Of a stretch of 64,000 nucleotides of DNA, positions 26,246-33,938 are shown piece after piece. Made by a program: the position numbers and the translations under genes. Source of the DNA: an uncultured Phascolarctobacterium sp. Lineage in GTDB: Bacteria > Bacillota > Negativicutes > Acidaminococcales > Acidaminococcaceae. The stretch covers positions 62,001 to 126,000 of the forward strand of contig CASDXO010000013.1 in NCBI GenBank assembly GCA_949285135.1, given 5' to 3'. Under the pieces are notes generated by a model. The model searched no databases, had not been told where the DNA came from, and saw nothing but the letters and a program-made list of their open reading frames with translations. How positions within the stretch are numbered: the first letter of the stretch is position 1; each line of letters opens with the position of its first letter.

Positions 26246-27001
26246 ATGAACAGATATGGCTGCGAAGGACTGAATATAGTTATCAGCGGCGGTACGTCTG
26301 GAATCGGGCTTGCTGTTGCTGAAAAAATGCTGCGTGACGAAGCAGCGGCGGTATATCTTTTGGGACGAAGTGAAGAAAGAGGTGCAGCTGCGGTAAAAAG
26401 TCTGTATGAGGCAACAGGCAGGCAGGCGGTTTATTTACAATGTGATGTTGCCGTACAAGAGGAGTGCCAAAAGACATTGGCGGCAATGACGGACAGGGTT
26501 GATGTGCTGGTGGCTTGCGCAGGTGTTTATGCCGAAGAAAGACTGGAGCAGGTTACGGAGCAGAGTCTGACACAGATTATGGATACCAATGTCAAAGGCA
26601 CTGTGTATTTCCTGCAGGCCGGCCTGCCATATATCAGAAGCGGCGGCAGTATTGTAACTGTTGCTTCTGATGCAGGAATCAGCGGTAATTACGGCTGTCC
26701 GGTTTATTGTGCTTCCAAAGGGGCGGTAGTGGCACTGACCAGAGCACTGGCCCTCGATCTGGCGCCAGGAGTGCGGGTGAACTGCGTCTGCCCTGCCGAT
26801 GTAGATACACCTTTGCTGCATAGACAGTTACAGCAATGCGGAGAAAGCTATAATATAGAGGATATGAGCTCCGTATATCCGCTGCAGAGGATTGCCAATG
26901 TCGATGAAATTGCTCATGTTATCTGCTCGGTAGCGTCACCGCAGAACAGCTTTATGACCGGAAGCATCATTGCCGTTGATGGCGGTCTTACAGCAAAATA
27001 A
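26246..27001 (+). CDS. Short-chain dehydrogenase/reductase
   Basis: A 251-aa classical SDR. The cofactor loop reads SGGTSGIG, and LVACAGVYAE corresponds to the NNAG strand. The catalytic Ser lies in VTVASDAGIS, and Y-x-x-x-K in YCASKGAV. The C-terminal GSIIAVDGGLTAK is typical of FabG-like members. It starts 16 bases after the kinase gene and ends at a terminator, so it is probably part of the two-component transcript. The substrate is unknown; FabG is less likely given this isolated setting. Confidence 0.85.
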   Translation: MNRYGCEGLNIVISGGTSGIGLAVAEKMLRDEAAAVYLLGRSEERGAAAVKSLYEATGRQAVYLQCDVAVQEECQKTLAAMTDRVDVLVACAGVYAEERLEQVTEQSLTQIMDTNVKGTVYFLQAGLPYIRSGGSIVTVASDAGISGNYGCPVYCASKGAVVALTRALALDLAPGVRVNCVCPADVDTPLLHRQLQQCGESYNIEDMSSVYPLQRIANVDEIAHVICSVASPQNSFMTGSIIAVDGGLTAK

Positions 27002-27010
27002 AAGAAAAGG

Positions 27011-27041
27011 AAAAAGCTCTGCCTGATGGCAGAGCTTTTTT
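27011..27041 (+). terminator. Intrinsic terminator after the SDR gene
   Basis: AAAAAGCTCTGCC pairs with GGCAGAGCTTTTT around TGAT, ending in a T-run. Confidence 0.88.
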
Positions 27042-27107
27042 AGCCTAAAGAAGTAAAGCGTGTTATAATATAATATTGTAATCTTTATATATTGTGAGGG
27101 GATTTTT

Positions 27108-27908
27108 ATGAATAGGGATTTACCTGTAGGGGTTATAGACTCCGGTGTTGGCGGTCTGTCCGTACTTAAATGTCTGCGTCAGGCATTGCCTGATGAACAG
27201 TTTATCTATATAGGCGATACGGCGCGTACTCCATATGGCTCACGCAGTGAAGCAGAGGTACGGGCCTTTGTAGAGGAAATACTCTGCTGGCTGGATGCAC
27301 AGCAGATAAAAATGGCAGTAATTGCCTGCAATACAATTACTGTTCTGGGAACTACTACCTTGCAGCAGGGGCATGATTTTCCGCTTGTAGGCATGTCTAA
27401 AGGAGAGACTCTTGTTTTGCGTGCCAGTGAAAATAAAAAGATAGGTGTTATGGCTACGCCTTTTACCGTAAGTACTCAGGCCCATAAAAAAGCTATTTTG
27501 GCACAAAATCCGTTGGCGCAGGTTTATGCTCAGGCGTGTCCAGATTTTGTACCTTTAATTGAGCGTGAGATTTTATCAGGACCGGATATTCAACAGGCAG
27601 TAGCTAAATATGCTAAACCATTGAAAGATTTTGGTGCTGATACGGTAATTCTTTCCTGTACTCATTATCCTTTTATTAAAAATATTATCAGCAAGGAGCT
27701 GGGTACGGAGGTTAAGGTAATAGATCCGGCTGAGGAAACTGCTGCCATAGTAAAGCAGCAGCTGAAAGATAAAGGATTGCTCAGGACTGCAGCTGCTGCT
27801 GACAGCATTATCTGCAGCACGGCTGATATTAACAGAGTACGGCGACTGGCTGAATATATGCTGCCGCAGGGAGATTATATTTATCGACAGGTTAATCTGA
27901 CTGAGTAA
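27108..27908 (+). CDS. murI: Glutamate racemase
   Basis: A 266-aa cofactor-independent racemase giving D-glutamate for peptidoglycan. Family motifs VIDSGVGGLSVLK, GDTARTPYGSR, IACNTITV with catalytic C74, and LSCTHYPF with catalytic C184 are all present. Monocistronic in appearance. Tandem TATAAT boxes (27064-27069 and 27069-27074) lie upstream, but I see no convincing -35 box. Length is normal. Confidence 0.95.
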   Translation: MNRDLPVGVIDSGVGGLSVLKCLRQALPDEQFIYIGDTARTPYGSRSEAEVRAFVEEILCWLDAQQIKMAVIACNTITVLGTTTLQQGHDFPLVGMSKGETLVLRASENKKIGVMATPFTVSTQAHKKAILAQNPLAQVYAQACPDFVPLIEREILSGPDIQQAVAKYAKPLKDFGADTVILSCTHYPFIKNIISKELGTEVKVIDPAEETAAIVKQQLKDKGLLRTAAAADSIICSTADINRVRRLAEYMLPQGDYIYRQVNLTE

Positions 27909-28162
27909 TAACAAAAGTTATTTACATTTTTTTTACAAAGTTGTAAAAAAAGCAGGATTTTAAGGATTTATGTCTAAATACATAAAAAGTATTGAAGGAG
28001 GTTAGAAGGTAACTGACTTCAACTGATGACTGCATTTGTAAATATGGCCGTGGTTAAAGAAGCAGATGCCGGTTTCACAATAAACTATTGTGAAAGCGGT
28101 ATTCTGTTTGATTTTGCAGCTGCTGTGATTTAGATAATCTTGGAAAAAGAAAGGTGGTAACC
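27909..28162 (+). promoter_or_regulatory. Structured leader of the Mrp-type antiporter operon
   Basis: No family-level gene is seen here. The leader holds a strong, orphan Shine-Dalgarno-like GAAGGAGG (27993-28000) with no start codon at proper distance. A GTTA/TAAC hairpin lies around 27998-28013. A long hairpin spans 28065-28103: a 10-bp perfect stem TTTCACAATA/TATTGTGAAA, extended by about six more pairs after one G-G mismatch. A 35-codon ORF (28026-28133) overlaps the hairpin but lacks a ribosome site. Such a leader may be a cation-responsive riboswitch or an attenuator, but I cannot match it to a known class. Confidence 0.45.
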
Positions 28163-28738
28163 GTGGAAAAACAAAGTGTTTTACATGATGAAAGGATAGT
28201 CGGTTCCCCGGTAGTACATTTAGTTGGTATGGCAATAGTTCTGTTTGCTTTCTGGATGATTTTGGCAGGCCGTACGGAAGTTAAATTTATAGTTTATGGT
28301 ATTTTGACAAGCGTGGTTACCTCCTGGATAACTTATCCGCTGCTTTTGATACCGAATAAAGATGGCAGCAAAAAGTACTTTGTTTTCGGCATCTCTCTGC
28401 CAAAGCTGCTGAAATATTCTCTGTGGCTGTTGTGGCAGCTGGTACTGGCCAATATTGATGTTGCCAGAGCTACTACCAGTCAGGAACTTGAGATTGACCC
28501 TAAGGTTGTACGCTTTTACTTCAGAACAGATAATCCTATGGCAGAAGTAGTGCTGGCGGACTCAATTACATTGACACCCGGTACGGTAACCATTAATGTT
28601 ACGGACGATGGACTGTTTGAAATTCATGCGCTGACTGCAGGTGCTGCTGCCGGAGTTTTAGATGGCAGCATGCAGAAGCAGGTAGCAGATCTGTTTGGAG
28701 AAAAACTTGATTTTGCAGTTGCAGAAGGTGAGGACTGA
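28163..28738 (+). CDS. mnhE: Na+/H+ antiporter subunit MnhE/MrpE (MbhA-like)
   Basis: A 191-aa membrane protein. Two N-terminal helices are followed by a long soluble part with the MnhE block SITLTPGTVTINVTDDGLFEIHAL. GTG 28163 is chosen because AAAGGTGG lies seven bases ahead. It is the first gene of a tightly packed eleven-gene operon whose order (E-F-G-split A-B-C-D) follows archaeal Mbh/Mbs clusters and not the canonical Bacillus Mrp A-to-G order. Confidence 0.88.
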   Translation: MEKQSVLHDERIVGSPVVHLVGMAIVLFAFWMILAGRTEVKFIVYGILTSVVTSWITYPLLLIPNKDGSKKYFVFGISLPKLLKYSLWLLWQLVLANIDVARATTSQELEIDPKVVRFYFRTDNPMAEVVLADSITLTPGTVTINVTDDGLFEIHALTAGAAAGVLDGSMQKQVADLFGEKLDFAVAEGED

Positions 28739-28740
28739 TT

Positions 28741-29004
28741 ATGAACATTATCTTTGCTATCCTGATGGTTTCCATTATCTTTGTCATCGCCATGATGCTG
28801 CAGCGGGTATTTCAGGGACCTACTATTTATGACCGTATGAACGGCCTGGGCGTTATAGGTGCAGATACCATCCTGCTGCTGGTACTGTTTGGCTATATAG
28901 ATCAGCGTCCGGACATGTACGTAGACATTGCCATATCCTATGCAATGCTTGGTTTTGTTGGTTCTGTCATTGTTGCTAAATATTTGGGAGGCAAGAACAT
29001 ATGA
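28741..29004 (+). CDS. mnhF: Antiporter subunit MnhF/MrpF (MbhB-like)
   Basis: An 87-aa protein with three helices. The MrpF signature RVFQGPTIYDRMNGLGVIGADTILLL is followed by DIAISYAMLGFVGSVIVAKYL. It starts two bases after mnhE and overlaps mnhG by four. Confidence 0.9.
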   Translation: MNIIFAILMVSIIFVIAMMLQRVFQGPTIYDRMNGLGVIGADTILLLVLFGYIDQRPDMYVDIAISYAMLGFVGSVIVAKYLGGKNI

Positions 29005-29357
29005 TGTTTGATTTTACTGCCAGAGAATTTTTTGCAGCGGTCTTTATGCTGGGTGGCGCTATTTTCTTTCTGGCTTCTGCTATCGGTATGATGCGTCTGC
29101 CTGACTTTTACAGCAGGATTCATGCTTCCGGCAACAGTGAGACTTTGGGCTGCATGCTTTCCTTTATAGGACTGATGATTTATGAGGGAGCCACGCTTAC
29201 TACTGTGAAGATGGCTCTGGTATTTATTATTGTATTTTTGGCCAATCCTATTGGCTCACATATTCTCAGCAAGGCTGCCTATAAGTCCGGGCATAAGATA
29301 TGGACTTTAAAAGATATGCAAAAGGAGGAAGATGAAGATGCAGATTTACATCATTGA
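29001..29357 (+). CDS. mnhG: Antiporter subunit MnhG/MrpG (MbhC-like)
   Basis: A 118-aa, three-helix protein. GMMRLPDFYSRIHASGNSETLG and a late NPIGSHILSKAAYKSG segment are diagnostic for MrpG. It overlaps both neighbours, so translation is coupled along the operon. Confidence 0.9.
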   Translation: MMFDFTAREFFAAVFMLGGAIFFLASAIGMMRLPDFYSRIHASGNSETLGCMLSFIGLMIYEGATLTTVKMALVFIIVFLANPIGSHILSKAAYKSGHKIWTLKDMQKEEDEDADLHH

Positions 29358-29580
29358 AGCGGTTTTGCTTATTTTCCTCATCCTGATTACCTGTGCAGTT
29401 ATTTTCTGTAAGGATATTTTAAGTGCAGCTATTATCTACAGTGCGTTCAGTTTTTGTGCGGTACTCCTATATCTGATGATGGGTGCGCCCGACGTTGCCT
29501 TTACAGAGGCTGTTATTGGTACTATTTCGACCATCTTTTTTGTAGCTTCGCTGAAGAAAATTGACAGGTGGTGTAAATAA
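29338..29580 (+). CDS. DUF4040 subunit (MbhD-like; detached part of MrpA)
   Basis: An 80-aa protein with three helices. DILSAAIIYSAFSFCAVLLYLMMGAPDVAFTEAVIG (in segments) matches the DUF4040/MbhD domain that forms part of the C-terminal region of MrpA in canonical Mrp. Its presence as a separate gene shows that MrpA is split here. ATG 29338 has AGGAGG at nine bases; the earlier ATG 29332 is too close to it. Confidence 0.85.
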   Translation: MQIYIIEAVLLIFLILITCAVIFCKDILSAAIIYSAFSFCAVLLYLMMGAPDVAFTEAVIGTISTIFFVASLKKIDRWCK

Positions 29581-29906
29581 TGCGTGGATTAGTAGCTGTA
29601 TTGCTGGCTGTTATTACCAGCATGTTCTGTACCTTTGTAACCTATCTGCCGGAAATCGGCGATGCTAACACTGCTCCGAATCAGCATGTCACACCTACAT
29701 ATATTTCCCGCAGTGCTGAAGATACCGGTTCGCCTAATATCGTTACCGGCGTTATTATTGATTACAGGGGTTTTGATACCATGTGGGAAACATCAGTAAT
29801 GTTTCTGGCAGGCCTGACAACCGTATTGATACTTACCAGCAATACTGTAGGCAGACGCCCTGAAGAAGAGCCGGAAGATCCGGATGAAGGGGAGGTAATA
29901 AAATGA
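29580..29906 (+). CDS. MbhE-like subunit (second detached part of MrpA)
   Basis: A 108-aa protein with an N-terminal and a central helix. NIVTGVIIDYRGFDTMWETSVMFLAGL is the conserved segment of MbhE and the MrpA tail. The C-terminus is acidic (RRPEEEPEDPDEGEV). Its ATG shares a base with the preceding stop. Confidence 0.83.
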   Translation: MRGLVAVLLAVITSMFCTFVTYLPEIGDANTAPNQHVTPTYISRSAEDTGSPNIVTGVIIDYRGFDTMWETSVMFLAGLTTVLILTSNTVGRRPEEEPEDPDEGEVIK

Positions 29907-30352
29907 GAGGTCCTTTTGGCGGTCTGATTTTAAATATTGCCTTTCGCATGTTGGTACCGTTTACTATCGTTTATGGTATTTATGTACTTTGTTTGGGAGA
30001 GTTTTCTCCGGGCGGTGGCTTCCAGGCGGGAGCTCTGCTGTCAGTAGGTGTATTGCTGGCGCGCATGATTCTTGGCGAGAATGCCAGATTTAATGTTCTG
30101 GGTAAGACTTCTGTAGTGCTGGCTGGCGTAGGAACTTTTCTGTATACTTTGACTGGCTGGCTGACGATATTTGGTGGCGGCAGATTTTTGGAATATGATT
30201 TCATGCCCATCCGTATGGAACCAGCTCATGAGATGCACGCCATGGCCATCTTTATGATTGAAATAGGCGTTGCTGTCTGCGTTATGATGACTATTATCAA
30301 TCTGATGGATGCAATCATAAAAAGGGGGGACGAAGATGGAAGTAGTAAATGA
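29903..30352 (+). CDS. mnhB: Antiporter subunit MnhB/MrpB (MbhF-like)
   Basis: A 149-aa, four-helix protein. The MrpB motif GEFSPGGGFQAGALLSVGVLLARMI is unmistakable. It overlaps the preceding gene by four bases and mnhC by 17. Confidence 0.9.
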   Translation: MRGPFGGLILNIAFRMLVPFTIVYGIYVLCLGEFSPGGGFQAGALLSVGVLLARMILGENARFNVLGKTSVVLAGVGTFLYTLTGWLTIFGGGRFLEYDFMPIRMEPAHEMHAMAIFMIEIGVAVCVMMTIINLMDAIIKRGDEDGSSK

Positions 30353-30710
30353 ATTCTTGAAAACTAAAGGCATCTATTCCCTGGTTATGATTTTGTTTTT
30401 CCTGGGTGTATATGGTATGGTTCTGAGTAAAAATTACATGAAGAAGCTGATGGCAATGAATGTTATGCAGGTTGCCGTTATTTATTTTTATCTGTGCTTT
30501 GCTCAGAAAGATGGTGGCATGATACCTATCCTGAATGGGGTTACAACTGATCCTGATGCCTATATCAATCCTCTGCCGCATGGTCTTATGCTGACAGCTA
30601 TTGTTGTCAGCCTTGGTACTACCGGCGTAGCTATTGCACTGCTGATGCGCATTAAGGAAATCTACGGCTCTGTAGAAGAGGTCGAGGTTTTAAGGAGGGC
30701 CAGCAAATGA
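30336..30710 (+). CDS. mnhC: Antiporter subunit MnhC/MrpC (NuoK/MbhG-like)
   Basis: A 124-aa NuoK-like membrane protein. FFLGVYGMVLSKNYMKKLMAMNVMQVAVIYFYL and DPLPHGL-like INPLPHGLMLTAIVVSLGTTGVAIALLMRI are typical. AAGGGGGG gives its ribosome site within the end of mnhB. Confidence 0.9.
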   Translation: MEVVNEFLKTKGIYSLVMILFFLGVYGMVLSKNYMKKLMAMNVMQVAVIYFYLCFAQKDGGMIPILNGVTTDPDAYINPLPHGLMLTAIVVSLGTTGVAIALLMRIKEIYGSVEEVEVLRRASK

Positions 30711-32200
30711 TGCAGCATGCTCCTGTAATGATTGTTTTGTTGCCAGTATCGGCAGCTCTGCTGTGTATGCTGTTCAGCAGGATCAGTAAAAATCTTGGCT
30801 CCTGGCTTGTCATAGCTTCTATTTTTGGTGCATTTCTCAGTGCCGTAAGTGCTTTGCAGCAGGTAATTGCCAATCATGGTGCGGCAATCCATTACTGGAT
30901 GGGTGGCTGGCAGCCTCCTGTCGGTATTGAATTTGCCATTGATCCTTTGAGTGGCATTTTGGCAGTGCTGATAACGTTTATTGCTCTGCTGGTTTCTATT
31001 TACAGCCGGCCTTTTGTCAAGGATGAAGATTGGCTGCATATAGGCGGTTATTATACGCTGTTCGGCCTGATGACGGTCGGTATGTGCGGTATGGTAATTA
31101 CCGGCGACGTATTTAATCTTTATGTATATCTGGAAGTAATGTCTTTGTCCGGCTATGGCCTCATTGCTCTGGGTGGCAAGAAATCCATGCTGGCTGCGTT
31201 CAGATATCTTCTGATAGGGACCATTGGTGCTTCTCTGTATTTGCTGGGTGTAGGTTATATGTATGCCATGACCGGTACTTTGAACATGGCAGATATGGCA
31301 GCCTTGTCTGCCGCACACCTGCATTCGCCGCTTTTTGCCATGGCAGTGGGCTGTTTCGTTATCGGTTTCGGTATTAAGATGGCACTGTTTCCTCTGCACG
31401 GCTGGCAGCCGGATGCCTATACCTATGCTCACCCCGGTGCAGCAGCGCTTATTGCAGGTATTATGAGCAAGATACCTTCTTACGCAATGATCAGATTCCT
31501 GTTTTATATGTTTAAAATAGATAATCCTGTAGTAAGCAGTGCTCTTAATGTTCTCGGCATCATGGGTGTTGCAGGTATTTTGATTGGTTCCGTCATGGCA
31601 CTGGCTCAGTACGATTTCCGCCGCATGCTTGCTTATTCCAGTGTGGCACAGATCGGTTATATTGCTATTGGTCTGGCTATGGGTAATATGTATGGCTTTA
31701 TTGGCGCCGTGCTGCATATTATTAACCATGCTTTTATGAAATGTGCTTTGTTCCTCGTTATCGGCGGTATTGAATACCGCTTCGGTGAAGTAAACCTGTA
31801 TCGCTTAGGCGGCCTAAATAAAAAGATGACTATCAGTACGATAACAGTTACCTTTGCAGCGTTGTCCATGATTGGCCTGCCGCCGACAGCAGGATTTTTC
31901 AGCAAATGGTATCTGCTGCTTGGTGCCTATACCGGAGCGCAGTACTTCTATATCGGCGTATTGGTTATCAGCAGCCTGCTGAATGCTATCTATTTCTTCC
32001 GTATTCTTGAGCAGATGTTTATCCAGAGGGAAGCATCGCTTACAGAAGTACACAGACATAAAGGGAAATTGGGACTGCCTGTTGAAATGGCGGTGCCTAT
32101 TTTCGTGGTCGGTATCGGTATTCTGGCTTTAGGTTTCTACAGTGTAGATATTGTTACTGATATAATCAAACTTGGCTTGCCGGAGGTGTTTCTGAGATGA
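30707..32200 (+). CDS. mnhD: Antiporter subunit MnhD/MrpD (MbhH-like)
   Basis: A 497-aa member of the NuoL/M/N-MrpA/D proton channel family with about fourteen helices. The key membrane-buried residues are visible: the Glu in NLYVYLEVMSLSGYGL (TM5 type) and K224 in FGIKMALFPLHGWQPDAY (TM7 type), with the conserved His after it. A further lysine lies in AGIMSKIPSYAMIR. It should conduct protons or couple Na+ exchange in the complex. It overlaps both neighbours by four bases. Confidence 0.9.
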   Translation: MMQHAPVMIVLLPVSAALLCMLFSRISKNLGSWLVIASIFGAFLSAVSALQQVIANHGAAIHYWMGGWQPPVGIEFAIDPLSGILAVLITFIALLVSIYSRPFVKDEDWLHIGGYYTLFGLMTVGMCGMVITGDVFNLYVYLEVMSLSGYGLIALGGKKSMLAAFRYLLIGTIGASLYLLGVGYMYAMTGTLNMADMAALSAAHLHSPLFAMAVGCFVIGFGIKMALFPLHGWQPDAYTYAHPGAAALIAGIMSKIPSYAMIRFLFYMFKIDNPVVSSALNVLGIMGVAGILIGSVMALAQYDFRRMLAYSSVAQIGYIAIGLAMGNMYGFIGAVLHIINHAFMKCALFLVIGGIEYRFGEVNLYRLGGLNKKMTISTITVTFAALSMIGLPPTAGFFSKWYLLLGAYTGAQYFYIGVLVISSLLNAIYFFRILEQMFIQREASLTEVHRHKGKLGLPVEMAVPIFVVGIGILALGFYSVDIVTDIIKLGLPEVFLR

Positions 32201-33702
32201 CTATTATAGACTGCAGACCATTTCTGGCCGTTGGTGTATCTTTCCTGGCTGCTGTACTTATTGCTTTCAGCCGCAAGTATCCTAATTTGCGTGAAACCTG
32301 GAGTGCTATCGCTTCGGTTATCAAGTTTGGTATTATTCTGTCCATGGTGCCTGCGGTACTGGACGGCAATTATTATGAATGGACACTGTGCCAGATAACT
32401 GATACAGTGGGCCTTACACTGCGCACGGATCCGGCAGGTATGATTTTTGCCGTGTTGGCATCCATGCTGTGGGTGCCGATGAATTTTTATTCTATCGGTT
32501 ATATGCGCTGCAATAACGAAAAGGAACAGACGGGTTATTTTGCTGCTTTTGCTATCTGTATGAGCTCGGTCATGGGTATTGCCATGGCAGCAAACCTTCT
32601 GACTTTCTTTATGTTTTATGAATTGCTGACCTTGGCCAGCTATCCGCTGGTACTGCATAAGCGTAATGAAGAAGCGCTTATGGCCAGCCGTAAATATTTG
32701 ATTTACACTTTGATTTCCGGACAGCTATTTCTGGCCGGCATTGTTGCCGTTTACTGTATTTCCGGTACGATGGACTTTACGGCAGGCGGTTTCCTGACAA
32801 CCGAGATGGCGCCTCGCTGGGTATTGCAGGCTATCTTTGTACTGATGATTCTGGCCGGGTCTGTAAAAGCTGCGGTAATGCCGCTGCACGGCTGGCTGCC
32901 TGCTGCTATGATTGCACCGACACCGGTCAGTGCGCTGTTGCATGCTGTAGCCGTAGTTAAAACCGGTGTTTTCTGCGTACTGAGGGTTATCGGTTTCGTC
33001 TTTGGTCCTAAGCTGCTGGCTGAGATAGGTACGGTAGATGCTCTGGCATGGGCTGCGGCAGCAAGTATCCTTATTTCATCACTTATTGCCCTGCGGCAGG
33101 ATCATTTGAAACGCAGACTGGCATTTTCAACAATCGGACAGCTTTCTTATATTGTCCTTGGTGCGGCACTGCTGTCACCGTTGAGCATTAAAGGTGCTTA
33201 TCTGCATCTGGTAGCACATGCAGTAATGAAGATTACTCTCTTTATGTGCGCGGGACTTATCATTGCCCGTACGCACCGCAACAATATCAGTGAATTATAT
33301 GGCATAGGCAAGAAGCTGCCGGTAACAATGGCATGCTTTACCATAGCTTCGCTGGGTATTGCCGGGATGCCCTTCCTTGTGGGCTTTATCAGTAAGTGGA
33401 ACCTGGCGCTGGGCGCATTGCAGGCGGGTAAACCGCTGTATGTACTGGTATGGGTAGCAAGTGCCTTGCTGGCTGCCGGTTATCTGATTCCTGTGTGTCA
33501 GATGGCTTATTTGAAAAAAGATCCGCAGGAAGATATCCGTGAATACGGTGCTATAAGTTACAGAATGCTGATACCAATCTGTATTACTACGGCAATGGCA
33601 GTTATTCTGGGTATTATGCCTGATATTTATCCGCATTTTTATGAACTGGCAACAATGGCTTCTCAGGCTATTTGTTCCGGCTGGACAGGAGGATGGCTGT
33701 AA
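32197..33702 (+). CDS. Second MrpD/NuoM-like proton-conducting subunit
   Basis: A 501-aa paralogue of mnhD. TM5-type Glu lies in FMFYELLTLASYPL and K224 in AGSVKAAVMPLHGWLPAAM, followed by the usual APTPVSALLHAVAVVKTGVF. The proton pathway residues are therefore present. Canonical Mrp has one MrpD and one MrpA; the order here suggests this subunit takes the place of the large MrpA channel domain or adds a further pump module. Confidence 0.88.
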   Translation: MTIIDCRPFLAVGVSFLAAVLIAFSRKYPNLRETWSAIASVIKFGIILSMVPAVLDGNYYEWTLCQITDTVGLTLRTDPAGMIFAVLASMLWVPMNFYSIGYMRCNNEKEQTGYFAAFAICMSSVMGIAMAANLLTFFMFYELLTLASYPLVLHKRNEEALMASRKYLIYTLISGQLFLAGIVAVYCISGTMDFTAGGFLTTEMAPRWVLQAIFVLMILAGSVKAAVMPLHGWLPAAMIAPTPVSALLHAVAVVKTGVFCVLRVIGFVFGPKLLAEIGTVDALAWAAAASILISSLIALRQDHLKRRLAFSTIGQLSYIVLGAALLSPLSIKGAYLHLVAHAVMKITLFMCAGLIIARTHRNNISELYGIGKKLPVTMACFTIASLGIAGMPFLVGFISKWNLALGALQAGKPLYVLVWVASALLAAGYLIPVCQMAYLKKDPQEDIREYGAISYRMLIPICITTAMAVILGIMPDIYPHFYELATMASQAICSGWTGGWL

Positions 33703-33938
33703 TGACTGAAAAATCGGTATATATTCTGGTTGGCGTTATTCTGCTGCTGTCTGCTGTTGCGGAATTTTTCGGCATACATCTGCACAGTCCGGCGTGGTGG
33801 CCGCTGCCCTTCGGATATAACATCTTCTTTGGCTTTGTCGGCTGCTGGGTATTGATAATTGCGGCTAAAATGATTATGGCGCCGCTGCTGCAGCGTGAAG
33901 AAGATTATTATGATGACAGAGGTGACGATAATGATTGA
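33702..33938 (+). CDS. Small membrane protein of the antiporter operon
   Basis: A 78-aa protein with two helices (YILVGVILLLSAVAEFFGI and IFFGFVGCWVLIIAAKMIM) and a charged tail (QREEDYYDDRGDDND). It starts inside the preceding stop codon, with AGGAGG eight bases ahead, and overlaps the next gene by eight bases. I do not recognise a family. Its place between two antiporter subunits suggests a structural or assembly subunit. Confidence 0.75.
   Translation: MTEKSVYILVGVILLLSAVAEFFGIHLHSPAWWPLPFGYNIFFGFVGCWVLIIAAKMIMAPLLQREEDYYDDRGDDND

Noticed and set aside
28026-28133. 35-codon ORF in the antiporter leader
   Set aside because: The only Shine-Dalgarno is 25 bases upstream, so translation is unlikely; the overlapping hairpin is the better explanation of the region.
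30662-31729. Minus-strand ORF of 355 codons
   Set aside because: Antisense to mnhD, rich in His/Gln/Tyr as expected for a reverse-frame shadow of a membrane protein gene.
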